In this document: positions 37,134 through 46,235 of the stretch, piece by piece
Position numbering within the stretch: the first letter of the stretch is position 1
Layout of the letters: every line of letters starts with the position of its first letter
From: Dinoroseobacter sp042096155
Lineage (GTDB): Bacteria; Pseudomonadota; Alphaproteobacteria; Rhodobacterales; Rhodobacteraceae
DNA length: 64,000 bases
Direction of reading: 5' to 3'
NCBI GenBank assembly: GCA_042096155.1
Contig: JBELMC010000003.1
Location: forward strand, 5,950-69,949
The notes under the pieces: model-generated
The model's input: the letters and a program-made list of their open reading frames with translations, nothing else
The model's database searches: none
What the model was told of the DNA's origin: nothing
Position numbers and translations under genes: made by a program

Positions 37134-37785
37134 CACCGCCGATATCAATGCCACCAAAGATGCGCTTATTGCCTGCGCCAGACGCTGTTTTGAGTTGCGC
37201 TTACAAACCAATGCCGGTGGCAATCTGTCCGCGCGCTTGAGCAGCCGCGACGCGATTGTCATCAAGCCCTCCGGTGTCGGCTTTGCGGAATGCACGCGCG
37301 ACAATCTCCAAGTGGTCCATCTGGATGGCACAATTGAACCGTCCAAGCACAAGCCCTCAAAAGATTTGGACTTTCATCTTGATCTTTACCGCATCCGCTC
37401 AGATATCAATGCCGTTGTGCATTGCCACAGCCCCTGGGCCACCGGCTATGCCAGCGCGGGGATCGAGATCCCCTGCCTGACGGTCCAGACCATAGAAAAA
37501 CTCGGTCGGATGCCGCTTATTCCGCTGTCGGTAAAAGGCGGCCCGCAAACCGAAATCGATATCAGCCCGGTGTTCCAAGATCCCAAAGTAAACGCCGCCG
37601 TGCTTGCCAATCATGGAACGATCGGGGTGGGGAAGACACTGTTGGCAGCGCAATACTTGGCCGAAATCATCGAAGAAACCGCGCATATTGCCTATGTCCG
37701 CGACACATTGATGGCAGCCCATGGCAAGACCGTCGCTGATTTGCCCCAATATGGCACTGCCGCCGAGGCAGAAGCCGGAGTTTGA
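37126..37785 (+). CDS. class II aldolase (fuculose-phosphate aldolase/epimerase type)
   Basis: A 219-residue class II aldolase family protein: NAGGNLSARLSSRD, KPSGVGFAE, the zinc histidines HCHSPWATGYA and the later NHGTIGVG. Normal length for L-fuculose-1-phosphate aldolase, ribulose-5-phosphate 4-epimerase or 3-oxo-tetronate-phosphate decarboxylase types. Starts inside the end of the Tm-1-like gene (ATG at 37126), which suggests coupled translation. The last gene of the rightward arm, with an IS remnant directly behind it. Confidence 0.88.
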   Translation: MFDTADINATKDALIACARRCFELRLQTNAGGNLSARLSSRDAIVIKPSGVGFAECTRDNLQVVHLDGTIEPSKHKPSKDLDFHLDLYRIRSDINAVVHCHSPWATGYASAGIEIPCLTVQTIEKLGRMPLIPLSVKGGPQTEIDISPVFQDPKVNAAVLANHGTIGVGKTLLAAQYLAEIIEETAHIAYVRDTLMAAHGKTVADLPQYGTAAEAEAGV

Positions 37786-37796
37786 AGGCCTTGTCA

Positions 37797-38330
37797 GAGG
37801 AAAACCGCTTGAGCTGGGGCAAGTGGCGCGCGGATCTTGACGAGATGTTCGTGAAGATTAAGGGCAAGAGACATTGTCTTTGGCGGACCATCGATCAGGA
37901 AGGCGAAGGTCTTGAACGCTTCGTCACGAGGGCACGCAACAAGAAGGACGCATTGAAGTTCTTTCAGAAAACAACGCGCAAATACGGTCACCATGAGGGC
38001 ATCGTCACGGACCGGTTGGCATCATAGGGCGCTGCGCTGACACAGATGGCCGCCGCGCAAAATCCAGGAACGGCCCCCTGGGCTGAACAACCGCGTGGTG
38101 AAACCACATCTGCCGTTTCGACGATGGGAGAGCGCGATGCTCCGTGTCCGGGGCATGCGAAGATTACAGAGGTTCGCCTCTGTCCATGCGTCGGTCCAAG
38201 CCTCGACTCAAGCCTCTGTCCACGCCTCGGGCGACACTCACTTTCATCCAGAACGCAGCCTCTCACCTCATATGAATTTCAAACTCAACCGTGCTGCTGC
38301 TTTTGCCAAGGGGCGCGGTATCGGCGCGTC
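37797..38330 (+). pseudogene. IS6-family transposase remnant
   Basis: The frame from 37797 reads LSWGKWRADLDEMFVKIKGK, then HCLWRTIDQEGEGLERFV and GIVTDRLAS, matching the DDE region of IS6-type transposases, then stops at 38025. A second part in another frame reads LNNRVVKPHLPFRRWESAML, then FASVHAS and NFKLNRAAAFAKGRG, the usual C-terminal end. The N-terminal part is absent. An extra duplicated stretch coding VHASVQASTQASVHAS was inserted near the end. The gene is dead; no inverted repeats were identified. Confidence 0.8.
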
Positions 38331-38389
38331 ATCAACGATGGCGCACTGTCCATTCTAAGTCGGGTTCGCGATCGTCTGGCGGCGCCATC

Positions 38390-40585
38390 CTATGATCCTA
38401 TAATGGCGTTCAATGTTGCAGACGGACGCATCACAGATGCAGATTTGCGCGCATCTGTCAGATAATACCCCCCCAGATCGGCCGATGCACCTTGTGCATC
38501 GGCCAACTCAGATAGGATCGCGGCCTCGCCCTCGGCCAGCGCCTTGGCCAAGGGTGCAAAATGGCTCGCAAGGTCCGCATCATTATTTTGGGCTGCCAAG
38601 GCTTCGGCCCAATAGCGCGCAAACCAGTAATGGCTGTCGCGGTTGTCTGGCTGGCCCACTTTGCGCCCAGGCGAGCGATCATGGTCCAAAATTCCCTGGG
38701 TCGCCGCATCGACAGCATCACCCAAAACGTTCGCTTTGGAATTGTCACGAGTCTGGCCCAAAAATTTAAGGCTTTCGCCCAACGCGCAAAATTCACCAAG
38801 GCTGTCCCAACGCAGATGATTTTCTTCTACGAGCTGCTGCACATGTTTGGGTGCAGAGCCCCCCGCGCCGGTTTCGAACAATCCCCCCCCTTGCATAAGT
38901 TTTACGATCGACAGCATCTTTGCCGATGTCCCCAATTCAAGGATGGGAAACAAATCGGTCAGATAGTCGCGCAGCACATTGCCGGTGATGGCAATGCTGT
39001 TGCGACCCGCTGTGATCTCTTGCAGCGTGACACGGGTCGCCGTGCGCGGATCCATGATCTTGAAGGTATGCGCTGCGCCTTTGGCCTTTAGGATCGCCGT
39101 GACGTAAGAGATCAACTCGGCGTCATGTGCCCGGTTGGCATCAAGCCAGAAGATCGCCTGACAGCCTTCGATGGCTTGTCGGTCGATCGCCAGTTGAACC
39201 CAGTCTTCAATCGGCGCTTTGCGTGTGTTGGCCGAGCGCCAGATATCGCCGGCCTCGACGTGGTGACTGTGCAAGATTGTGCCATCGGTCAGGCGCATCT
39301 GGACAACACCCTTTTCTGCGATCTCAAACGTGGTCGGGTGCGAGCCGTATTCTTCCGCCTTTTGCGCCATCAAGCCAAGGTTTTGAACAGCCCCTGCGGT
39401 TTTCACATCAAGCGCACCGTTTTCACGGAAGAACTTGATCGTCTCGTCATAAATTGGCGCGTAGGAATTGTCGGGTATGACACAATTGCAATCGCCCTTT
39501 TGACCCGCCGCGTCCCAGCCTTTGCCCCCTGCCCGAATAAGAGCCGGCATCGAGGCATCCACAATCACATCGGAGGGCACATGCAGGTTGGTGATGCCCT
39601 TCTCACTGTCGACCATATACATCGCCGGACGCGCGGCGGTCACGGCGTCAATGGCGTCCATGATCTCGCGGTGATCTGCAACGCGGGCCAACATATCGCC
39701 CATCCCGGAATTTGGGTTCACGCCAAGCGCGTCGAGCTGCGCGCCAAATTGCTCAAAAACCGGCCTCAACCAGGCTTTCACGGCGTGGCCAAAAATGATT
39801 GGGTCAGAGACCTTCATCATCGTCGCTTTCAAGTGCAACGAAAACAGGGTTCCTGCCTCTTTGGTCTTGGCGATTTGAGTGTCCAGAAACGCACCAAGGG
39901 CCTTGGCCGACATGAATGTTGCGTCAACAACAGTGCCCGCAGGGAATGACAGGCCGTCTTTCAGAACCGTTTCTCGGCCATCGGCGGCCACATGAACAAT
40001 GCTCACAAGCTCGTCTCGGGTCAGCGTGGCCGACACCTCGTTTGAAAGAAAGTCATTGCCAGACATGGAGGATACAACAGTTTTGCTGTCAGCTGACCAG
40101 ACGCCCATCGAATGCGGGTTGGCTTGGGCGAACTTTTTCACGGCTTTGGCTGCACGCCGATCTGAATTGCCCTCGCGCAGAACAGGGTTCACGGCGGAGC
40201 CTTTGATCGCATCGTATTTGGCACGGACCGCCCGCTCTTGATCGGTGGCAGGGTCTTCTGGATAATCTGGCAAGGGATAGCCCTGCCCCTGGAGCTCTTT
40301 CACCGCAGCGACCAACTGAGGAACCGAAGCGGAAATGTTCGGCAATTTGATCACGTTGGCCGAAGCCGTTTTGACCAGACGGCCCAGCTCGGCCAGATCG
40401 TCGGGTTGGCGCAGCGCATCGGGCAGGTGCTCAGCAAAGGCTGAAAGGATCCGTCCGGCCAGAGAAATATCTTTCGTCACCACCTCAACCCCAGCAGCAG
40501 AGGCAAATTTTTGGATGATGGGAAGCAACGAGGCCGAGGCCAGTTCGGGGGCTTCATCAACTTTGGTGTAGATAATATCAGACAT
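38390..40585 (-). CDS. icd: monomeric NADP-dependent isocitrate dehydrogenase
   Basis: A 731-residue enzyme of the large monomeric IDH type, converting isocitrate to 2-oxoglutarate with NADPH production. Family marks include LPNISASVPQL near the start, NPVLREGNSDRR, KATMMKVSDPIIFGHAV, LARVADHREIMDAIDA, and the C-terminal DLGGYYLTD with MRPSATLN. The ATG at 40585 gives the standard MSDIIYTKVDEAPEL beginning. A single gene. Confidence 0.97.
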   Translation of the reverse strand: MSDIIYTKVDEAPELASASLLPIIQKFASAAGVEVVTKDISLAGRILSAFAEHLPDALRQPDDLAELGRLVKTASANVIKLPNISASVPQLVAAVKELQGQGYPLPDYPEDPATDQERAVRAKYDAIKGSAVNPVLREGNSDRRAAKAVKKFAQANPHSMGVWSADSKTVVSSMSGNDFLSNEVSATLTRDELVSIVHVAADGRETVLKDGLSFPAGTVVDATFMSAKALGAFLDTQIAKTKEAGTLFSLHLKATMMKVSDPIIFGHAVKAWLRPVFEQFGAQLDALGVNPNSGMGDMLARVADHREIMDAIDAVTAARPAMYMVDSEKGITNLHVPSDVIVDASMPALIRAGGKGWDAAGQKGDCNCVIPDNSYAPIYDETIKFFRENGALDVKTAGAVQNLGLMAQKAEEYGSHPTTFEIAEKGVVQMRLTDGTILHSHHVEAGDIWRSANTRKAPIEDWVQLAIDRQAIEGCQAIFWLDANRAHDAELISYVTAILKAKGAAHTFKIMDPRTATRVTLQEITAGRNSIAITGNVLRDYLTDLFPILELGTSAKMLSIVKLMQGGGLFETGAGGSAPKHVQQLVEENHLRWDSLGEFCALGESLKFLGQTRDNSKANVLGDAVDAATQGILDHDRSPGRKVGQPDNRDSHYWFARYWAEALAAQNNDADLASHFAPLAKALAEGEAAILSELADAQGASADLGGYYLTDARKSASVMRPSATLNAIIGS

Positions 40586-40929
40586 CAGCGGCGTCTCCGG
40601 TTCGGGAATTTTTCCTCTCATTAGCGCTGTCTGGTGCGGCAAACAACTGCATACCATTGTATACGACATGCGCAGATCGTCGCGGTCGTTGGTGGCAAGA
40701 GCCGGTGGACGGATCCGCCCAGTTCAAGCCGCCGAAGGGCTCCAGCACGCCAGTGCAGAATACGCCAGAGGCGACGATTGCGTGACCAGGACCCAAGATA
40801 ATGGTCGTCCATCGCACCACAGAGTACAGAACATGTCTGTGCCATTTCTCAATCAAGGGTCGTTTGACACCGCGCTAGGATCTATCGGCCCGTGTTCACA
40901 GGACTTTGCGTCGCGCGCGCCGCGTGACG
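40586..40929. other. intergenic stretch upstream of icd
   Basis: 344 bases between icd and the small membrane-protein gene, both read leftward. It must contain the icd promoter. No gene, hairpin or repeat stands out. Confidence 0.6.
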
Positions 40930-41145
40930 TTAGCTTAACAGAATTCCAAGCACCACCATCATAAGTCCGATCACCGACACAAACAGGGCACCCATGTTAA
41001 ACGCAATCGTATGTTGCATAATGTCGCGCAGGGTCTGTTCATCGACACCGGAACGACGGGCCTTGGCCACCCGAACAATACACCAGATCAATCCAATCAG
41101 GCCCAAAAGCGTCACGAGCGCGCCAAAGAAAATTAAAATATCCAT
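40930..41145 (-). CDS. small two-helix membrane protein
   Basis: A 71-residue protein with an N-terminal hydrophobic helix (IFFGALVTLLGLIGLIWCIV), a short cytoplasmic basic loop (RVAKARRSGVDEQTL) and a C-terminal helix (GALFVSVIGLMMVVLGILL). I know it only as a conserved hypothetical in the group. It is divergent from gapR with 156 bases between them. Confidence 0.7.
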   Translation of the reverse strand: MDILIFFGALVTLLGLIGLIWCIVRVAKARRSGVDEQTLRDIMQHTIAFNMGALFVSVIGLMMVVLGILLS

Positions 41146-41301
41146 TATTGCATCCTTGGTGCAGGTCAAACAGTCAGCGGCACAGTCCAAGAGGCGGGGT
41201 AGCTGAGCCCGCGCCCGCGTGCAAGCTTGGGGTTGCACGGAGATCGCCGCACCGTTAGCCAAACGACTGCACGCTAGTGCTGACTGGAAAGAGGATTTTT
41301 C

Positions 41302-41565
41302 ATGGATATGACAGAAGACGCCGTCTCGAACGTCACGCGTGTCACCCGAGACGAGCTGCGCGCATTTGTCGAACGTTACGAGCGGCTGGAGCAAGAAAAG
41401 AAAGACCTTGCAGACGCGCAAAAAGAGGTCATGGCCGAAGCGAAGGGACGCGGTTACGACACAAAAATACTGCGCAAAATCGTCGCCATCCGCAAACGCG
41501 ATCCACAAGATCTCTCTGAAGAAGAAGCGATTTTAGAGATCTATAAAGACGCTTTGGGAATGTGA
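41302..41565 (+). CDS. gapR: DUF2312 protein GapR, nucleoid-associated
   Basis: An 87-residue protein matching GapR (DUF2312): a coiled-coil start with VTRDELRAFVERYERLEQEK, then KGRGYDTKILRKIVAIRKRD. In Caulobacter, GapR binds overtwisted AT-rich DNA ahead of replication and transcription and stimulates topoisomerases. AGAGGA lies before the ATG at 41302; a second ATG at 41308 is possible. Confidence 0.95.
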   Translation: MDMTEDAVSNVTRVTRDELRAFVERYERLEQEKKDLADAQKEVMAEAKGRGYDTKILRKIVAIRKRDPQDLSEEEAILEIYKDALGM

Positions 41566-41613
41566 TCTGGCAGTCAGAATTTCGGACCTTAAAGTACGTA
41601 TGTCCAGGACGTG

Positions 41614-42492
41614 TTAGGGTAAGATGACATGGGTATGAGGCAACTGCGCGATGGCGTCGATGTCGGAGTCGTAGCGATCTGACAAGCCATCCATGATCTG
41701 ATGCGTCCAACCTGGCAAATCGACCTCCTCTTCCATCGCATCTTCCAAACCAAATTTATCAAGAAAAACGGTCACCACTTGGCGACGTCTGTGCACAGAT
41801 TTTGGCGGATTGGCGCTGAGATAGCTTCGCATCCTGTGCAACCCTTCTTGAGACATAATCGACGCAAGCAATGCGTCATTGCCTTTCAACGTCAATTCCT
41901 GAGAATGATTGCAAATACCCTGAAGAACCTCGGGCCAGATCAGAGGCGTGTCTTCGTTACACCATACCGTGAGGTGCGCGTCGGGCACAGCGTTTCGCAA
42001 CTCTTCGATCGTGCGTTTCCAGCTGAGCGCCTGCATGTCGATCTGCGTGCACCAGGCCGAAAAATCAAGCACCTTACTTTGATTTTGAAAAAACGTCGGG
42101 ATATGTGTCGCTGGATCGCGCAGGCCGATACAAAATTCCACTTCAAAGTCAGGGAACAAATTGCGCAACCGTTGCGCCTTCATTCCCATTTTTCCGTAGT
42201 ATTTACCATCATGGAAAACGTGAGAGGCCCGGCTGATAAAACTGTCAAAGCTGAAGATAACCCGGTCGCAAACCGCTTCGCCCAAAATGCGATCGAGCAT
42301 AACATCTTGCACCTCGTCAGTGGCTGGCTTGCCCCGTAATTCCTGAAGTTTGTCGCGCAATATACTGCGGTAGCGCTGAGGTCGCGGCACCAATATGCCG
42401 TTTTGCTCCAATATTTGAGCGTTTTTTAACAAGCTATTCAGGATTAACCCTTCATCGGTGTAATGAGCGCCAAGATGGTAGACGATTTTCAT
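41614..42492 (-). CDS. conserved hypothetical, sulfotransferase-like
   Basis: A 292-residue soluble protein I cannot name. The start VYHLGAHYTDEGLILNSLLK recalls the 5'-phosphosulfate loop region of sulfotransferase-like proteins (HIGxHKTGTT) but lacks the glycine-threonine core, so any such activity is doubtful. DRVIFSFDSFIS and FCIGLRDPATHIPTFFQ resemble the later sulfotransferase strands with a catalytic-like arginine. It converges with gapR. Likely acts on a surface glycan or has lost activity; this is inference. Confidence 0.65.
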   Translation of the reverse strand: MKIVYHLGAHYTDEGLILNSLLKNAQILEQNGILVPRPQRYRSILRDKLQELRGKPATDEVQDVMLDRILGEAVCDRVIFSFDSFISRASHVFHDGKYYGKMGMKAQRLRNLFPDFEVEFCIGLRDPATHIPTFFQNQSKVLDFSAWCTQIDMQALSWKRTIEELRNAVPDAHLTVWCNEDTPLIWPEVLQGICNHSQELTLKGNDALLASIMSQEGLHRMRSYLSANPPKSVHRRRQVVTVFLDKFGLEDAMEEEVDLPGWTHQIMDGLSDRYDSDIDAIAQLPHTHVILP

Positions 42493-42867
42493 GTAACGGT
42501 CCGAAACTTGTAGGTGCCTTTCACGATGCGTTATTTATAGCCAGATCACCAGAAGAAATAGCTCATTGCTTGGCTCTGGGGTGGGTTGGGTGACGTGCTT
42601 GATCACACCACACAACAGCGCTGATGGGTCCACAAGACCTTCAATGTGTTGAACGCCAAGCCCAAATTGGCGCAGAACAAAACAAAAGGGCACAGATACG
42701 ATGGTTGGCAAGGCAACACCAAGACCGCCGGAGCCGCAAGCCCGGCCTGGCAATGGCGCCAGCGGATGATGCCCGCGCGATGCAAATGGCGCAAGCAGGA
42801 CGGGGCAAAGCGCAGGCCTGAGATCATCCAAGCCCTTGGCGGCATCGACGGCACCGATGCGAAGGGT
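42493..42867. other. 375-base stretch without a recognised gene
   Basis: Lies between the sulfotransferase-like gene and the acyl-CoA ligase gene. Frames are open on both strands for about 90 codons but neither resembles a known protein, and there is no clear ribosome site. Confidence 0.5.
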
Positions 42868-44388
42868 TTAGGCCGTTGCTGCAAGTTCCGCTGCAAAAGT
42901 TTCGATCAGTTTTGCTTTGATGATTTTCCCCGTCGGCGCTGCGGGGAGAGCTGTGGCCACAATGATTCGCGATGGACGTTTGTAGGGCGCCAACCGATCA
43001 TGTAAGAACGCCTTAAGTTCGGCTTCTGTCACGATGCCAGCCTGACTGACAGACACAAAGGCCAACACCTCTTCGTTGCCTTCGACAACGCGGCCGACAA
43101 CGCCAGCAACGACCACTTCAGGATGCTCTGTCAGCGTCGCTTCGATTTCGGTCGGATAGACGTTAAAGCCTGAGCGGATGATCAGTTCCTTGGTGCGGCC
43201 AGCGATGTGCAAACGGCCCTGGTCATCGATGCGCCCCAGATCACCGGTGCGAAAATAGCCATCATCCGTCTGCACCGCCGCGGTTTGTTCGGGATCACGG
43301 AAATATCCTTTCATGACCTGAGGACCACCCAAAAGGATTTCCCCAATCCCCTGTTCGGGATCGGCCCCTGGGGCGTCCAAATCGAGGTCTAGAATACACG
43401 CGCCCATCGGCTGGCCGACACTGATATCGGTATCGCCAATCTGGCTGCGTGTGGCACAGACCCCCGCAGTGCCCTCGGTCAGTCCGTACCCGTTTTGCAA
43501 CGGCAATCCGTAGAACTCTTCGGCTTCGCGTTTCCACGCTGGATCGAGAGGTGCCCCCCCCGACGAGACAAACCGAAGCTTGCCGACATTGTAGCGCTGC
43601 ATATTGTGCGAACGGGCATAATTGAACAAAAGCGCATGCATCTGAGGCACCGCCGGGAATATCGTGACATCTTTTTGCAACGCCTCATACAACCGCTCGA
43701 CCGAAAACTGTGCCTCCATTCGCATGGCGGACTTGGCAAAGGTGACCGACAGCATGACCACAAGCCCAAAAATATGGCTCAGCGGCAGGGCGAGATAGGT
43801 CATATCGGTGGTCTCTATCGCGCGTGTTTCCGCCGCAGCGATCGCTCCGGCTGCGAGGTTGCCGTGTGTCAGCATCGCGGCCTTGGGCGTTCCGGTGGTG
43901 CCGGATGTGTAAAGCAAAAGCGCCACCTGCGCGGCTCCGTCGTCATAAACCGGTTCCGAGGAACTGCCGGACCGGGTAAGCACTGAGACCGATCCAAAGG
44001 AACCAGTCGCAGGCTGCGCCTTGTAGTATTCGGCATGGGCCTGTGCGGCACTGGACGCGCTGGTCGAAAACACAACCGCGCTGGGGTCGCAATGCTCAAA
44101 AATTCGGTCCAGCTCTGTCGTCGTGAGTCGGGCATTGATCGCGACAACCGTCGCGTCCACCAAGCTGATCGCGTAGTAGAACGCAATCACCGAAACGCAA
44201 TTTTCAAACAGCAAAACAACGCGGTCCCCGGCCTTGACGCCATGCGCCTGCAACTGGTCGGCCGCTTCGCGTGTGGCGAATTCGATCTCAGACCATGTAT
44301 AGCGACGATCGTCACAATCGATCAGCGCCAACGCGTCGGGCCGCTCCGCCGCGGCGTCTAAAAGCAGGTCATGCACACGGGTTTTCAT
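42868..44388 (-). CDS. AMP-forming acyl-CoA ligase, probably aryl-CoA
   Basis: A 506-residue ANL-family ligase with motif A3 LLYTSGTTGTPKAAML, A5 NGYGLTEGTAG, A7/A8 YFRTGDLGRIDDQGR and the A10 lysine in APTGKIIKAKL. These enzymes make acyl-CoA from acid, ATP and CoA. Standing behind a boxR/boxB/boxC set it may be the benzoate (or substituted benzoate) CoA ligase, but it is slightly shorter than typical BclA and could act on another acid. GGAGA lies upstream of the ATG at 44388. Confidence 0.85.
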   Translation of the reverse strand: MKTRVHDLLLDAAAERPDALALIDCDDRRYTWSEIEFATREAADQLQAHGVKAGDRVVLLFENCVSVIAFYYAISLVDATVVAINARLTTTELDRIFEHCDPSAVVFSTSASSAAQAHAEYYKAQPATGSFGSVSVLTRSGSSSEPVYDDGAAQVALLLYTSGTTGTPKAAMLTHGNLAAGAIAAAETRAIETTDMTYLALPLSHIFGLVVMLSVTFAKSAMRMEAQFSVERLYEALQKDVTIFPAVPQMHALLFNYARSHNMQRYNVGKLRFVSSGGAPLDPAWKREAEEFYGLPLQNGYGLTEGTAGVCATRSQIGDTDISVGQPMGACILDLDLDAPGADPEQGIGEILLGGPQVMKGYFRDPEQTAAVQTDDGYFRTGDLGRIDDQGRLHIAGRTKELIIRSGFNVYPTEIEATLTEHPEVVVAGVVGRVVEGNEEVLAFVSVSQAGIVTEAELKAFLHDRLAPYKRPSRIIVATALPAAPTGKIIKAKLIETFAAELAATA

Positions 44389-44856
44389 ATATCTGTTCTC
44401 CAGTCCAGTTTTCGAGGCAGCTGCGCCAAGACGCCCCGACGCGTCCAAGGCTTCGGTTCCCAAAGGGGTTTGGCGCACAAAACCACACCGACCAGCCGGG
44501 CACGGGGCAAAGCCCGGTGCAACACCTCACTGGCGGCACGACTTTTGACAGCGGCAATGACGGGTGTGATGCAACGGCGCACCGGTTGGATGAACGCAGC
44601 CGGCTTAACGCTTTGCTGCGGTTGGTCCTGATAGGATCGATCACGATTCATCTTGACCGTTTTCAGATTATCGACGGATCGAAAAAAACCGACCTGTCCT
44701 GCCAGGCCAACAGACCCAGCGAGACGATCAGCCGCGCTCTGCGCAAAACTGGCCAAGCGTCCCGGACCAGCCCCATAAGGTGCCCGATTGCACCAGGTGG
44801 CGTGATACATCCGGATCATCGGGGTATAACCTCGAAGCTTTGACCGCAGAGACCGC
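44389..44856. other. 468-base stretch without a recognised gene
   Basis: Lies between the thioesterase and ligase genes. A minus-strand frame is open through most of it but the product resembles nothing I know. It could be a decayed gene; the neighbouring ligase may thus have its own promoter. Confidence 0.5.
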
Positions 44857-45282
44857 TCATGCCTTTTCCTTTTCTGGCAGTGTCCCAATCCGTTTGAAAA
44901 CACCGGTAGACGACGCGATCAGGCGACCGTCCGAGTCGGTAAGTTGACAGGAGACAAATTTGGTCGCCCGCCCCCCGCCGGTTATCCGACCTGTTGCACG
45001 AACCGTGCCGCTGCGCACAGACGCCAGATAATTGACCGTGAGCGACAAGGTGACAAAAGGCGTTAGCCCTTGATCATCACATGCCAAGGCGGCGGTGATC
45101 CCGCTGGCAGTGTCCAGCAATGTCGCACTGACCCCACCATGCAACAAACCCCCACGGTTGCGCACCACGTCGCTTATTTCCAGAACGCAATGGGCTTCGA
45201 CCGCCTCGGCATCCAGTTCGATGTAAAAACCGAGGGTTTCGAAGAGCGGTATCAACGGGCGATCGGGTCTAAGGCGTGTCAT
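44857..45282 (-). CDS. PaaI-family hotdog thioesterase
   Basis: A 141-residue single hotdog domain with the family motif NRGGLLHGGVSATLLDTASG (the catalytic aspartate in LLDTA) and VTLSLTVNYLASVRSG. It hydrolyses acyl-CoA, often to free CoA from dead-end aryl or ring-cleavage products. Its place in the box region suggests relief of CoA trapping. The ATG at 45282 is used. Confidence 0.88.
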   Translation of the reverse strand: MTRLRPDRPLIPLFETLGFYIELDAEAVEAHCVLEISDVVRNRGGLLHGGVSATLLDTASGITAALACDDQGLTPFVTLSLTVNYLASVRSGTVRATGRITGGGRATKFVSCQLTDSDGRLIASSTGVFKRIGTLPEKEKA

Positions 45283-46235
45283 GGGTCAAAACCCCTTTTG
45301 CATGACAAACGCGGCAAATGGGATTGGAGACAATCAAACACGTGATCGCGTGCCCTGAAAGGGCCTCCAAAATGCGACAGCAGCGTCGTATCAGCCATCC
45401 CCATCCGGACCTTTTTGTCAGTGCGGGCCTCAGCGACGAGGCCCCCGCCACACCATGTGCCAAGGCCCAAATTTTCCGGCGCGCACGGACGGCTGGGGCA
45501 GCGACACGAAAGGCTTGCGCGCCAAAGCGCTTGGCGGCCTCCAAACGTTTATTCGACCCAACAATGTCGTCACAGGGAAACTTTCGGCCGGACCTGCACG
45601 AAAAGCCACGTCGACTCGAAAAGGTGACGTCAAGATCATGCGGGCGCAATGAAGTGCCGTCTTGCGGACGGATCCATGCAGCCGACGAAAGAACACGTAG
45701 AGGTGGATTTTTCACGCCTACAACAGCGACCTCATCCCCCAGACGATGTGAAACCAAGTTCTTCATGACGCTCGCTCCCGCCGATTGCGTCCGCCGTCGT
45801 AATATCGGCTTTGACTATCAAGCCTTACTCCCAATTTCAACTGGTAAAATTGAATTCTATTATGCAAAATTTATGCATGATTTTGTGTGCGATATGCAGT
45901 TTTGCGGCACCCCCAGTTGTAAAGATTTTTGCCTCTTTTGTCTCAGAGCCTGGCTGACCATGCGCCAAAGATGGCCAGGGTCGCATCCAGCCAACAACTG
46001 GGCATTCGGATATTCGCGACAGGACTGCATGGGCATGATTGAAACCGCATGCCCAACAAACCCTTGGATCAAAACGGTATGATCAAAGAAAGTATGATTC
46101 ATCATTTGCCATCGTCCTATGCGTCAGGTTCGCCGCGCAACTGTGTAAAATCACGGCCAAAGGGCAGAATTTACGGGCCAAAGTTCACGTGGTTACAGAC
46201 ATCTGACCCACCAGCGACCTGTCAAGAACACGGAC
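45283..46235. other. 953-base regulatory or decayed stretch with TGCA sites
   Basis: Between boxR and the thioesterase. An AT-rich part (45835-45905) contains three TGCA sites at 45863, 45874 and 45895; the first two are separated by seven bases and lie in TATGCAAAATTTATGCAT. They could be BoxR half sites serving the thioesterase-ligase genes. A minus-strand frame 45269-45766 is open but resembles no known family and is rich in Arg and Ser. Otherwise nothing recognised. Confidence 0.45.

Noticed and set aside
40656..40667. CATTGTATACGA upstream of icd resembling the GntR sites
   Set aside because: Only the GTATAC core agrees and the palindrome is imperfect; no functional reason links icd to this regulator.
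45269..45766. A 165-codon minus-strand frame before the thioesterase gene
   Set aside because: It would be in operon position, but the product has no recognisable pattern and a noncoding-like composition. Left as part of the intergenic stretch.
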